Shown in pieces: positions 43,215 to 54,000 of a stretch of DNA of 64,000 nt. The DNA is from Akkermansia muciniphila (GTDB lineage: Bacteria > Verrucomicrobiota > Verrucomicrobiia > Verrucomicrobiales > DEV007): NCBI GenBank assembly GCA_945883495.1, contig CAMCXS010000006.1, forward strand, positions 62,001 to 126,000, given 5' to 3'. The notes below the pieces were generated by a model. That model saw only the letters and a program-made list of their open reading frames with translations, did no database searches and had not been told where the DNA came from. Made by a program: the position numbers and the translations under genes. The first letter of the stretch is position 1, and each line of letters begins with the position of its first letter.

Positions 43215-45561
43215 CTTAAGTTTCCGGCACTGGTTGGCAATCGCTTGCATCGGCGTTGCTTTCGGTGTTGGCGCGGTTTCCCGTTGGCCGACCGGCAACG
43301 GATTCTGGACCGCCGGGGGCTTGAGCCCTCATTTCGAGAGGGATGTGGCTCCGCTGCTCGAGACGTATTGCTTCGAGTGTCATGGCGATGGAGCCGCAAA
43401 AGGTGACGTCACCCTGGACCATTTCGCCACCGATGAAGAGCGTGTCCGTGCGAAGGTGTTTTGGGAAGCCGTATACCACAGCGTGGAGTCTGGCCAAATG
43501 CCCCCGGCGGGCGAGACGCTGCTCAGCGATGTGGACCGAGCGAGGCTGCTTGCTTGGATTGAGCGCGACGTGTTTCGACTGGATCCGCGAAATCCTGATC
43601 CCGGGCAAGTGGTGATTCGCCGGTTGAATCGCCAAGAGTACCGGAACAGCATGATGGAACTTTTCGGCAAGCTTCCGGTCGATCCCTCGGCGGATCTTCC
43701 GCCTGACGATACCGGTTACGGCTTTGATAATATGGGGGCCGTGCTCTCGATGTCGCCAGACTTGTTGGAAAAGTATGTGCTGGCGTCGGACAGAGTGTTG
43801 AACCAAGCGATTCGGACGCGTCCACCTGCCGCAGACTTGGCTTCATTTGAGGCGGAAGATCATTTTCGGGGAGTTCAGCATGCTGCGCACGGAACTGGGA
43901 GTTTGGCGCAGGAAGGCACTGTTGGACTCAAACTTCCCGTGAAGCGGGATGGGGATTACCGGCTGCGGATCTGGGCGGGAGCCGATCAATCTGGGGATGA
44001 GTTGGCGAAAATGGGCGTCAAGATCGCTGGGAGCTCGAAGCAGACGTTTGAGGTCAAGGGCGACTCGACTCGACCGAAAGCGGTCGAGTTTTCTGTGAGG
44101 TTGCGCCGCGGAGAGCAGTGGTTGGAAATGGCTTTCCTCAACGACTATTACAATCCGAATCACCCCGATCCAACGAAGCGGGATCGGAATCTCCACATCC
44201 ATCGCGTGGAATTGGTGGGACCAATCGACTTGGTACCAGCGCCGCCGCCGCCAACTCACCAAGCCATTTTCTCGCAGGGCGGCTCCGGTTCCGAACGGCA
44301 GCGGGCAGAGCGAATCGTCGCGGCGTTTGGGCGCAAGGCTTGGCGGCGTTCTCTGGGAGCGGATGAAGTGGCGCGTCTGATGTCTCTCTACGAGGTAGCA
44401 CGGAACCAAGGGGACAGTTTTGAAGGCGGGGTGCGATTGGCCATTCAGGCGGCGTTGGTGGCTCCGCAGTTCCTCTTTCGCGGCGAAGGCCTGGAAGCAA
44501 GCCAGGGGGAGCGGGGGATCGTTCCGGTGAGCGAGGTGGAATTGGCCAGCCGGCTCTCCTTCTTTCTCTGGAGCGGGCCGCCGGATGAGCACTTGTTAGC
44601 TTTGGCGGAGTCTGGAGGACTTCGGGAGAATCTTCAGCTTGAGGTAATCCGGTTGCTGGAGGACGGGCGAGCCCGAGCCTTGGTCGAGAACTTTGCGGGC
44701 CAATGGTTACAGTTGCGCAATCTCGATTTGGTTGCGCCCGACCGGAAGTCGTTTCCGGGGTGGGACGAACGCTTGCGCGGGGCCATGCGCAATGAGACGG
44801 AAGAAGTGTTCCTCGCCATTTTCGCCGGAAATCGGAGCATCCTTGAATTTCTAGACAGTGACTACACTTACCTCAACGAGCGCTTGGCGAGGCACTATGG
44901 GATCGAGGGCGTCAGGGGCCAGGAGTTCCGCCGAGTGTCTTTGGAGGGGAATGTGAGGCAGCGCCGGGGCGGAGTCTTGACGCACGCCAGCATTCTGACG
45001 CTGACTTCCAATCCCACACGGACTTCCCCAGTAAATCGGGGGAATTGGGTGCTGGAAAACATCTTGGGGACTCCTCCGCCTCCTGCGCCCCCAAATGTGC
45101 CGCTTCTCGAAGCGAGCGCTCAGAAGGCGGCGAATGGCAGCCTCCGGGCTCGGCTGGAAGCTCATCGCGAGCAGGTGGCTTGTGCGAATTGCCACTCCCG
45201 GATGGACCCGATCGGATTGGCCATGGAAAATTACGATGGCATCGGTGCGTGGAGGGAGCAGGACGGCGGATCGCCAGTCGACGCTTCGGGGGAGCTGGCG
45301 GGAGCCGGCCGGTTTGAGAACATGGAAGGTTTGCGGAAGCTGCTTCTGGAGCGGGAGAAAGACGCTTTCGTGAAGTCGCTCGCCACGTCTCTGCTCAGCT
45401 ACGCGCTGGGCAGGGGAGTTGAGTATTATGACAAGCCGACGCTCAGTAAGATTCAGGAACGGGTGGGGCGCGGTAGCTACCGGGCCCACGAGCTCATTTT
45501 CGCCATCGTCGATTCAGTCCCCTTTCAATACCGTCGGCCGGTGACTCAGGAAGCACGTTGA
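43201..45561 (+). CDS. DUF1587/1592/1588/1585-type cytochrome-like protein
   Basis: 786 residues from GTG 43201. An N-terminal anchor (LAIACIGVAFGVGAV) leads to the planctomycete cytochrome C domain with CFECH at 57-61 (PLLETYCFECHGDGAAKGDV). A carbohydrate-binding-like insert covers ~220-340. The typical blocks then come: SRLSFFLWSGPPDEHLLALA, NFAGQWLQLRNLDLVAPD, YTYLNERLARHYGI, VNRGNWVLENILGTPPPPAP, and CANCHSRMDPIGLAMENYDG (661-665 CANCH). Such genes nearly always precede a DUF1552 gene, which is missing here. Probably a periplasmic oxidoreductase for carbohydrate or other substrates; the role is unproven. Confidence 0.92.
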   Translation: MEACDLSFRHWLAIACIGVAFGVGAVSRWPTGNGFWTAGGLSPHFERDVAPLLETYCFECHGDGAAKGDVTLDHFATDEERVRAKVFWEAVYHSVESGQMPPAGETLLSDVDRARLLAWIERDVFRLDPRNPDPGQVVIRRLNRQEYRNSMMELFGKLPVDPSADLPPDDTGYGFDNMGAVLSMSPDLLEKYVLASDRVLNQAIRTRPPAADLASFEAEDHFRGVQHAAHGTGSLAQEGTVGLKLPVKRDGDYRLRIWAGADQSGDELAKMGVKIAGSSKQTFEVKGDSTRPKAVEFSVRLRRGEQWLEMAFLNDYYNPNHPDPTKRDRNLHIHRVELVGPIDLVPAPPPPTHQAIFSQGGSGSERQRAERIVAAFGRKAWRRSLGADEVARLMSLYEVARNQGDSFEGGVRLAIQAALVAPQFLFRGEGLEASQGERGIVPVSEVELASRLSFFLWSGPPDEHLLALAESGGLRENLQLEVIRLLEDGRARALVENFAGQWLQLRNLDLVAPDRKSFPGWDERLRGAMRNETEEVFLAIFAGNRSILEFLDSDYTYLNERLARHYGIEGVRGQEFRRVSLEGNVRQRRGGVLTHASILTLTSNPTRTSPVNRGNWVLENILGTPPPPAPPNVPLLEASAQKAANGSLRARLEAHREQVACANCHSRMDPIGLAMENYDGIGAWREQDGGSPVDASGELAGAGRFENMEGLRKLLLEREKDAFVKSLATSLLSYALGRGVEYYDKPTLSKIQERVGRGSYRAHELIFAIVDSVPFQYRRPVTQEAR

Positions 45562-45616
45562 TTCTCGCGGAAGGGGAATTGCGCGCCACCGCAAATCACC
45601 CTAAGTTCGCCGCCCT

Positions 45617-48600
45617 ATGTCGACCCCTGTTACCCCGCTCTTGCATGACCCCCGGATTTCCGATGGGCGGCTTATGGCCGTCAATCGGGGGGAAATCGCC
45701 ATCCGCATCTTCCGCGCGGCCAACGAGTTAGGCTTGCAGACGGTGGCGATTTTCGCGGACGAGGATCGGTTTTCGCGTCACCGTTTCAAGGCGGATGAGG
45801 CCTACATGCTGCGACGGGAGAAGGGGCCCGTCGGGGCTTACTTGGATATCGAGGGAATCGTGGGGCTCGCCAAAGAAAAGCGAGTCACCCTCATTCACCC
45901 CGGTTACGGATTCCTATCCGAGAATCCGGCTTTGGCGCGGAGCTGTGCGCAAGCCGGGATCGTTTTCGTGGGGCCTCGTCCGGAACTCCTAGAGCAGATG
46001 GGCGACAAAGTGGCCGCTCGGGCGGTGGCGAAACGCGCGGGCGTGCCGACCTTACCCGGCACCGAGGATCCGGTGGAGGATCCGAAGAAGGCGCTGAAGA
46101 TAGCCAAAAGCATCGGCTTCCCCCTGATCATCAAGGCGGCGTTTGGCGGGGGCGGGCGCGGCATGCGGGTGGTGGAGAAAGCGGCGGACTTGGAGCAACG
46201 GCTCGAAGAGGCGCAAAACGAGGCGGAACGGGCCTTCGGCAACAAAGCGGTCTTCCTCGAGCGCTATATTGGCCGGGCCAAGCACATTGAAGTCCAGATT
46301 CTCGGAGATCACCATGGGAATGTGGTCCACCTCCACGAGCGGGATTGCTCGGTGCAACGCCGCTATCAGAAGGTGATCGAGATCGCTCCGAGCGTCGGGC
46401 TCGAACCTGCTTTGATCAAAGAACTATGCGACGCGGCAGTCGCCATCGCGCGAGAGGTTCGTTATGACAACGCAGGCACTGTGGAGTTCCTTTACGACAT
46501 GGACGCCAAGGAGTGGTTCTTCATCGAGATGAATCCGCGGATTCAGGTGGAGCACACTGTGACGGAGCAGATCACCGGCTTTGATCTTGTGCGCTCGCAG
46601 ATTCTCATTGCCAAGGGATTTCCGCTCCACGGCAAGGAGATCGATATTCCCGCTCAAGAAGAGATTCCGCGCAATGGATACGCGATTCAGTGTCGCGTCA
46701 CCAGCGAAGATCCGGAGAACAACTTCGCGCCGGATTATGGGCGAGTGGCGAATTACCGATCCGCCGCTGGATTCGGTATACGACTAGACGCCGGGAATGG
46801 CGATGCCGGAAGCGTTATCACTCCGTATTATGATTCGCTGTTAGTGAAAGTGACGGCGAGCGGCCGGAGCTTCGCGAGCGCGACGCAACGGATGCACCGG
46901 GCCCTTCGTGAATTCCGGATCCGCGGGGTGAAGACGAATATCCCGTTCTTGGAAAACGTGATTTTGCACCAGGCGTTCCAAACCGGTGAGGTGCACACCA
47001 AGCTCATCGATACCGATCCGCATCTGTTTAGCTTCCGCTCGCGGCGTGACCGGGCGACAAAGTTGCTTGCCTACTTGAGCGAGGTCACGGTGAACGGGAA
47101 TCCGCACGCCAAGGGATGGAAACCGAAAGAGATTCTGCCGCCGGCGCCGCGTCCGCATCACGATCCTGATGCGGCCATCATCCCAGGGAGTCGGCAAAAG
47201 CTCCTTGAGCTGGGACCGGAGAAGTTTGCGCAATGGATTTCTAAGCAGCAGCGTTTGCTGATCACGGACACGACCCTCCGGGACGCGCACCAATCACTGC
47301 TGGCAACGCGGATGCGCACCTACGACATGCTCGGCGTTGCCGATGCGATCGCGCGGCGCACTCCCCAACTTTTCAGTTTGGAAATGTGGGGTGGCGCCAC
47401 CTTTGATACCGCGATGCGGTTCTTGCAGGACGATCCGTGGGAGCGCCTCAGTTTGCTGCGGGAGCGGATTCCGAATATTTGCTTCCAGATGCTGTTCCGG
47501 GGCTCCAACGCCGTCGGGTATTCGAATTATCCGGATAACGTCGTTGAGTCTTTCGTGAAGCACTCCGCCGCGGCGGGGATGGATATCTTCCGGATCTTCG
47601 ACAGCTTGAACTATCTCCCGAATCTCAAGGTGGCCATGGATGCTTGCCAAGGAACCGGGGCGGTCTGCGAAGCGGCGATTTGCTACACGGGCGATATTGA
47701 TGACCCGAAGCGCGACAAGTATTCGTTGAAGTACTACGTCGAGAAGGCCAAGGAACTGGAGCGGATGGGCGCCCACATCCTGGCGATCAAAGACATGGCG
47801 GGCCTTTGCCGCCCCTTCGCGGCCCGCAAGTTGGTCAAGGCGCTGAAGGAGGAGCTCGGGATTCCGATTCATTTCCACACGCACGACAGTTCCGGCATCA
47901 ATGCGGCGTCGGTCCTCCAAGCCTGCGAAGCCGGTGTGGATATCGTCGATCTTGCCATCAGTAGTATGTCGGGTTCCACGAGTCAGCCGAACCTGAACTC
48001 GGTGGTCGCCGCGTTGCAGGGACACAAGCGGGATACAGGATTGGATCTCGATGTGCTCAATGAGATGAGCGATTATTGGGAGGAAGTTCTCGGGTATTAT
48101 GTGCCGTTCATGAGCGCGCCGCGGGCGGGAAGCGCGGAAGTCTATGTCCACGAAATGCCCGGCGGCCAGTTCACGAATCTGAAGGAACAGGCGGCCGCCC
48201 TCGGCCTGGGGCATCGCTGGCCTGAAGTGGCGCGCTGTTATGCGGAGGTCAACCAACTGCTCGGAGATATCGTCAAGGTGACGCCTTCTTCGAAAGTCGT
48301 GGGGGATTTGGCGATTTTCTTGATCACCCGTGGCCTGCGTCCGGCGGATGTTCCGAACTTGACGCCTGGCGTGCTCGATTTCCCTGAATCGGTGATCGAT
48401 ATGTTGGCCGGCGGTCTCGGACAACCGGACGGTGGCTGGCCCGAAGACGTGCAGCGGGTGATTTTGGGCAACCGTCGTCAGGCGACGACGAAGAGGCCGG
48501 GAGAAGTCGCACCACCCATGGATCTCGAGGTCACCCGGGAAGAGCTGCACCGCAAGTTGCGCCGCAAGCCGACGGATAATGATCTGTTCAGCTATATTAT

Positions 48601-49102
48601 GTATCCGCAGGTCTTCCTCGACTTCGAGAAATCCCGGAAAACCTACGATTCGCTGAGCGGGTTGCCGAGCACCGCGTTTTTTTATGGATTGCGATTGGGC
48701 GAAGAGATTTCGGTCGATATCGACGAAGGCAAAACCCTCTTTATTAAGCTGGTCAGCATCAGCGAGGCGGATGCCCAAGGTGTGCGGACTCTGTTTTATG
48801 AATTGAACGGCATGCCGCGCGAGGCCCAGGTGGTCGACTCTTCAAAAGCGGTTGCCAGCTCAGCCCGGCCCAAGGGCGATCCTGAAAATCCCGCGCACGT
48901 GGTTGCGCCGATGCCCGGGATGATCACGCACCTTGCCGTCGGTGTCGGCTCCACGGTGAAGCAGGGTGATAAGCTGGTGACGTTGGAAGCGATGAAAATG
49001 CTGACGAGCGTAGGAGCCAGCCGCGATGGCGTGGTCTCCGAACTTTTGGTTCACCAAGGCGATACCGTCGCTGCGAACGACTTGCTGTTACGTTTGGAGT
49101 GA
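45617..49102 (+). CDS. pyc: Pyruvate carboxylase
   Basis: 1161 residues, full length. Biotin carboxylase domain (~15-470): MAVNRGEIAIRIFRAANELG, KAAFGGGGRGMRVVEKAADL (ATP loop), NPRIQVEHTVTEQITG. Carboxyltransferase domain (~540-840): LITDTTLRDAHQSLLATRMR, LFSLEMWGGATFDTAMRFLQ, FHTHDSSGINAASVLQACEA. C-terminal biotin domain with biotinyl Lys1127 in LVTLEAMKMLTS. It makes oxaloacetate from pyruvate to refill the TCA cycle. The gene stands on its own promoter between the cytochrome gene and a membrane-protein gene. Confidence 0.98.
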   Translation: MSTPVTPLLHDPRISDGRLMAVNRGEIAIRIFRAANELGLQTVAIFADEDRFSRHRFKADEAYMLRREKGPVGAYLDIEGIVGLAKEKRVTLIHPGYGFLSENPALARSCAQAGIVFVGPRPELLEQMGDKVAARAVAKRAGVPTLPGTEDPVEDPKKALKIAKSIGFPLIIKAAFGGGGRGMRVVEKAADLEQRLEEAQNEAERAFGNKAVFLERYIGRAKHIEVQILGDHHGNVVHLHERDCSVQRRYQKVIEIAPSVGLEPALIKELCDAAVAIAREVRYDNAGTVEFLYDMDAKEWFFIEMNPRIQVEHTVTEQITGFDLVRSQILIAKGFPLHGKEIDIPAQEEIPRNGYAIQCRVTSEDPENNFAPDYGRVANYRSAAGFGIRLDAGNGDAGSVITPYYDSLLVKVTASGRSFASATQRMHRALREFRIRGVKTNIPFLENVILHQAFQTGEVHTKLIDTDPHLFSFRSRRDRATKLLAYLSEVTVNGNPHAKGWKPKEILPPAPRPHHDPDAAIIPGSRQKLLELGPEKFAQWISKQQRLLITDTTLRDAHQSLLATRMRTYDMLGVADAIARRTPQLFSLEMWGGATFDTAMRFLQDDPWERLSLLRERIPNICFQMLFRGSNAVGYSNYPDNVVESFVKHSAAAGMDIFRIFDSLNYLPNLKVAMDACQGTGAVCEAAICYTGDIDDPKRDKYSLKYYVEKAKELERMGAHILAIKDMAGLCRPFAARKLVKALKEELGIPIHFHTHDSSGINAASVLQACEAGVDIVDLAISSMSGSTSQPNLNSVVAALQGHKRDTGLDLDVLNEMSDYWEEVLGYYVPFMSAPRAGSAEVYVHEMPGGQFTNLKEQAAALGLGHRWPEVARCYAEVNQLLGDIVKVTPSSKVVGDLAIFLITRGLRPADVPNLTPGVLDFPESVIDMLAGGLGQPDGGWPEDVQRVILGNRRQATTKRPGEVAPPMDLEVTREELHRKLRRKPTDNDLFSYIMYPQVFLDFEKSRKTYDSLSGLPSTAFFYGLRLGEEISVDIDEGKTLFIKLVSISEADAQGVRTLFYELNGMPREAQVVDSSKAVASSARPKGDPENPAHVVAPMPGMITHLAVGVGSTVKQGDKLVTLEAMKMLTSVGASRDGVVSELLVHQGDTVAANDLLLRLE

Positions 49103-49106
49103 CCCG

Positions 49107-49958
49107 ATGAGCGGCCGGCCTCGTCTCGAACTGGCGATGACGCCGCGCCGTTGGGCGCTGCTGATGCTCTTCGCCTGCGCGACGGTGGGGATGGTGGCGC
49201 TGCATGGAACCGGCCAGGAGAGCCTCTTCTGGCCGGGACTGGCGGCGTGGTTGGGTTCTGGGTTTCTCGTTTTGGGGGATCCGGAACCGAAGCTGCGCCG
49301 CCGCATGGGCGTCCTGCTCGGCTGCATAGCCCTGCTGGCGGTCTGCGATATTCACACCGCGATCGATGAGCGGAATGTCTGGCAGGTTGGTATTCCCTTT
49401 TTCCTGGTGATTTTCATCCCGGCCTTGCAGCAGCATTGGGGAGACCGGGGAGTGATCTCCTTTCGCTTCTGGCCGGAGGCGTGGCATCCACGCGATGTGA
49501 TCTACACGGTGATTTCCGTCCCGCTCGCTTGGGCGGTGCTGAAGTTCTACTGGTGGTGCAACCCGGAGCTCTATACGCATTGGGCGCTCCCGCCAGAGTC
49601 GGATCCGGGGGCGATTCAACAGTTGTTCCTCGCGATCAACGCTGTCGGCATTTGGGACGAGCTGTTCTTCGTGAACACCGTCTTCGCGATGTTGCGAAGT
49701 TTGTTTCCTTACCGAGTCGCCAATGCCTTCCAAGCGATCGTTTACGCATCCGTCCTCTACGATATGGCGTTCACAGGAGTCGGCCCCTTGATCCTCTTGG
49801 CCTTCGCGTGGACCCAGGGGGCGATGTTCGAGCGATCGGAGAGTCTGGTCTTTGTCCTCGTGGTGCATTTGATTGTCGATTTTTTCTTGGTGGCCGCGAT
49901 CGTTGGTTCCTACTACCCCGGCTACGGCCTGGATTACCTCTGGCGGCACGGGTTTTGA
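49107..49958 (+). CDS. CPBP-like intramembrane protease homologue with altered motifs
   Basis: 283 residues from ATG 49107 ([20 protein letters not shown]), 4 bases after the pyc stop, so cotranscription is likely. About eight membrane helices. The CPBP (Abi) family signature EExxxR is replaced by [14 protein letters not shown]; the later helix [20 protein letters not shown] carries the His and Asp expected in motif 3. Metal-site residues are partly changed, so it may be a weak or inactive member. The C-terminal end is [12 protein letters not shown]. Confidence 0.72.
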   Translation: MSGRPRLELAMTPRRWALLMLFACATVGMVALHGTGQESLFWPGLAAWLGSGFLVLGDPEPKLRRRMGVLLGCIALLAVCDIHTAIDERNVWQVGIPFFLVIFIPALQQHWGDRGVISFRFWPEAWHPRDVIYTVISVPLAWAVLKFYWWCNPELYTHWALPPESDPGAIQQLFLAINAVGIWDELFFVNTVFAMLRSLFPYRVANAFQAIVYASVLYDMAFTGVGPLILLAFAWTQGAMFERSESLVFVLVVHLIVDFFLVAAIVGSYYPGYGLDYLWRHGF

Positions 49959-50004
49959 CAGCCTTGTCATTTGCCCTCGCTTGGAACCCGGCTACGGTCC
50001 GGGA

Positions 50005-50958
50005 ATGAACCAATTGGAGCAGCTCAAGCAGTTCACCACCGTCGTTGCCGACACTGGAGATTTCGAAACGATGCGGAGATACGCTCCGCAGGACGCCACC
50101 ACCAACCCGTCGCTCATCCTTAAGGCGGCAAAACAAGAGGCCTATCGTCCGCTCGTGGATCGCGCCGTGGCCGACTGCAAGGCCGCCGGGCTGACCGGTG
50201 ACGCCTTGGTGGAAGCCGTCCTCGACCGCATCCTGATTTTGTTCGGCAAAGCGATTCTCGACATCGTTCCGGGCCGGGTCTCCACCGAAGTGGACGCTCG
50301 CCTCTCGTTCGATGCCGAAGGAACGTTGAACAAGGCGCGCCGCCTCATCGAGATCTACGAGGAAGAAGGTGTGTCCCGGGATCGCGTGCTGATCAAGATC
50401 GCTTCTACCTGGGAAGGCATCCAAGCCGCGCGTCAGCTGGAAGAAGAGGGGATCCACTGCAACTTGACGTTGCTCTTCAGCCTGATTCAGGCGGTCGCTT
50501 GCGCCGAATCCGGGGTGAAATTGATCTCTCCGTTCGTTGGCCGGATTTACGATTGGTACAAGAAGAGCACCGGCAAGGAATATCAAGGCGCTGATGATCC
50601 GGGCGTGCAATCCGTGCAGACAATCTACGCCTACTACAAGAAGTTTGGCTATCCGACGGAGGTCATGGGCGCGAGCTTCCGCAACGTTAGCCAAATCCTG
50701 GAGTTGGCGGGCTGCGACCTGTTGACCATCAGCCCCGAACTGCTGGCGGAACTTCAGGCGGGAACGGGCCCAGTGGAGCGCAAGCTTTCCGAAGAGAAAG
50801 TGGGCGGCCAAACCATCGAGGCGGTGCCGGCGGACGAGAAGAACTTCCGGTTCCTGCTCAACGAGGACGCCATGGCCACTGAAAAGACGGCCGAAGGCAT
50901 TCGCAAGTTTGCCGCGGACATGAACGAGCTGGAGCGCATGGTGCGCGCCGCCGTCTGA
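50005..50958 (+). CDS. tal: Transaldolase
   Basis: 317 residues from ATG 50005 ([20 protein letters not shown]). It moves a dihydroxyacetone unit between sugar phosphates in the pentose phosphate pathway. Class signature [13 protein letters not shown] near residue 30; Schiff-base Lys131 in [55 protein letters not shown]. This is the long TalB-type enzyme. A palindrome after the gene separates it from the convergent giant gene. Confidence 0.97.
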   Translation: MNQLEQLKQFTTVVADTGDFETMRRYAPQDATTNPSLILKAAKQEAYRPLVDRAVADCKAAGLTGDALVEAVLDRILILFGKAILDIVPGRVSTEVDARLSFDAEGTLNKARRLIEIYEEEGVSRDRVLIKIASTWEGIQAARQLEEEGIHCNLTLLFSLIQAVACAESGVKLISPFVGRIYDWYKKSTGKEYQGADDPGVQSVQTIYAYYKKFGYPTEVMGASFRNVSQILELAGCDLLTISPELLAELQAGTGPVERKLSEEKVGGQTIEAVPADEKNFRFLLNEDAMATEKTAEGIRKFAADMNELERMVRAAV

Positions 50959-50967
50959 TCCGCTCAC

Positions 50968-50998
50968 GGCAAGGCGCTTGGTCTCTCAAGCGCCTGCC
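50968..50998. terminator. Hairpin between convergent tal and the giant gene
   Basis: Stem GGCGCTTG / CAAGCGCC (50973-50980 with 50987-50994) with loop GTCTCT, extended by GGCA/TGCC with one bulged A. It sits 10 bases after the tal stop. No T-run; a weak or bidirectional terminator is likely. Confidence 0.55.
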
Positions 50999-51065
50999 GC
51001 GACGACTCAGCATCTCTCTTGCCCGCCCACGAGTCACCGGCCGGCGTGGGATGGTGGGGTTCAAC

Positions 51066-54000
51066 TTACTTTGCCTGCAATCCGAAGTGTCCCGGGAATG
51101 CTCCGTTCAGGTAGCTGCCGCTGACCAAATTTTGCTCCTGTAGCAAGACCCCGCCGAAGCGGACATTGATTCCCGTGAAGGCATCCACGCAGCGGCCGGT
51201 GAGGAGACCTGTGCGGGCATTAAAGGTCGTTGAAATGGTTTCCGGCCCAGGGTAGCTCAGCTTGTTCGCGCTAGTCCAGGTGGCTCTGCGGGCGAAGACG
51301 GGATCGCTGCTCCCGGCCTCGAGTGGAGGGCCGGTGAATCGGAGCCAAACGTTGCCAAATCCTTCCGCCAAGCCGCTCATAGCCCTGGCCCCCCGACTGG
51401 GAGCCGTGTATCGGCAGCCCACAACCGGAAGGGTGACGGCGAGATCATGCGGATACCCGGATGCAAGGGCAGTGCCAGCGCGTTTGGCCCAGCGCCAGGT
51501 GCCATCGAGGTCCGTTGGTCCGGTGGCATCTCTGCGGAACGTTAGGCGGCCCGCTACGTAGCCTTTCGAGGGTCTGCCGGGGAGTGCGTGGTGGCAAATC
51601 CACTCCGCAGTGTCCTCTTGGCCAACCTGAAGGGAGCGCCCGACGAAACCTCCCAACGACACGGTGGTTCCATCCGCCAGGGTCACCCGGCCGCTGCAAG
51701 CCCCCGCAGAACTGACCAAGAGGGTGCCGTAGCCGTCGCCAGCTGGCTCAGTTGCCGGGTCGGCACCTTCCTCGGAGCAGATCACGAAGGTGTAAGCCCC
51801 TTCTTGAGGACAGCGATTGCTGGCGGTGAAGCGTTCTTGACGTTGCCCGCTGAGGGTGTGCTCGACGTTATCCACGGTCACGGAGCCCGTGAATCGGTAA
51901 GCTCCCGGAGAGCCCACGATTTCCTGCAAACCGACTCGGAGCTGTGCCGGGGGCAAGGTGCCACGAGCCACCGGTAGGTCCAACGGGCCACTGCGCGGCA
52001 TGGTTCCCCGCACTCTGTAGGCTGTGCCGTCGATCCACAACGTGGCGGTGAGGACTCCGGTTGCCGCGATGCGGAGGTTTTCCAGCGCTCCTGTAACGAT
52101 CTCCGCTCCGGACACCGCATCGGTCCGCGTGAGAAGACCATGGTAAAGCCCAGACATTTGCGTGGGATTGAAGTCGACGGCCGCCACTGGCGGTGGTTCC
52201 GAAGGGGGGCTGGTCGGCTTGCCAACGCGCAACTGCCCGGGGGCCGATTCATAGGGGGTTACCTGAGGCTCGATGCGCACTGCTCCGGAAGCGTCATTGC
52301 GGACGAAGACGCCCCCGACGAGGTTTTGTCGTTGAAAAGCGACCCCGTTGAAACGGGTGACCGCCAGAGTGCCGGGATCCACAAACTCACCCTTCACGGA
52401 TCCATTTCGTGCGGAAGCCGACCCGCTCAACCGATGGTGGCCATGGTGCACGAATTCATTGTTCCTGAACCAGGAAACGACGCGGTCCGCCGAGTCCGAC
52501 GAGGCCGTGGGAGCTGTGGGACCGATCAGGGAGAGTTCCGCGTTCCGGTAAACATCCGCAAAGGCCAAGACGCGGGTCCCTTTGGGCGGCGGAGTAAAAC
52601 GGCTGCCCACCAAGCTCACCTCAAGCCTGAAGTCGTCGGGGTAAAGCGGTTCCCGGGGCGGAACGCGGGTGTCTTTCCCCTTGTGCCACGTAAGTTTCCC
52701 GTCGCAATCGCTTAGGATTTCGCCCCCGGGTTGTTGAGCGACACTGCGGAAGGTGACCCGTCCCGCGATCCGTCCTTTGCCTGGTGACGAGGCATACAAC
52801 TCGGAGTAGACATGCATCTGGCCGTTGCCCGAAAGCAAAGCTTTCTCCGTGAAGCTGGTTCCGTCCCCCAGCTGACCGGACAAGGCGAAGCTGCCGGACG
52901 GGCTGAGCGATGCGGTGGCCCAGCCGTCACCGCCCGGTTCTTCATTCCCCCATCCGGGTTGCGAGGGAAGCAGCACCGTGTAAAGCCCGGTCGCGGCCAA
53001 CCTTGCCGGTACTGGGTTGGAACGGGCGTTGAAGGAAGAATGCACCAGGTCCGCAGTGGCGGCCAGATTGTTCCAGCTCACGGTGCCACGGATCGCACGG
53101 CCCTCCCCGGTGCGGACTAGTCCCAGATCGACCACCATATGGCCGCCGAAGCGCTGCGGCAGTGCCGCGATGAGGCGGCCATCCAGGCCCAAGCTCCCTC
53201 GAAGCGAGGCGTTGGCTCTGTTCAGACGCACCGTTCCGGACAGAAGTCCGCCCGTATCCGTCGCTCCCCGCCGGGGCGGAGAAATCGTCAGCGAGGCCAT
53301 GCCCACGATGGTTTTTTTGTCCTGGACGTCGACGAGAAACCCTTCATACGAGCCGGCGGCTTCCGGAACCCAGATTTCATCGATTCCTTGGGGGGACTGA
53401 ACCTCATCGGATGGGGTGGAGAAGTCCTTGCCGGCGCGGGAGTCGAGCACCAGGGTGCCAGTGGCTTGTCCCTCATACCGTGGATCTTGAACGGTGGCGG
53501 TCACCGCATAGGTTCCGGGCTCAACCGGGGGAACCAGTGATCCATTGTAGGTGACCTCGATGGTGAGACCTGGAGGAACAGTGACGACGGTCGCGGGGCG
53601 GGGCGTGCCATCCGGCTCCTGATAAAGCCCGGCCAACGCCACCACCGACGTATCCGGAGTGACCACAAAGGAGCGAACCACCTCTTGGGCCGGGGCAAAG
53701 TTCGACCCGCCAGGTTGCGACGCCGTGATCCGGACTAGGCCGGTTCCGGTGAAGGTGAGGACCGAGTCCCCCGCAATCGAGCCGGGGCCTTCCGTGACGG
53801 TGAAGACGACCGGGTTGCCGGAGATGCCCCCGGTGGCGGAGAGATTCACCGTGGCCGTCGCAATTTGGTCCGCGATGGGGGGGAAGTCGATCGACTGCGA
53901 AGCGGGGGCGATGTTCAGCGTGCCGGTGGCGGAGCCTGTGTAACGAAGATCGTTGATGGTGGCCTCGACGGCATAGCTGCCGACATCAACCGGCGCTTGG

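Noticed and set aside
47294-48778. 494-codon minus-strand open frame
   Set aside because: Antisense to pyc and without recognisable domains.
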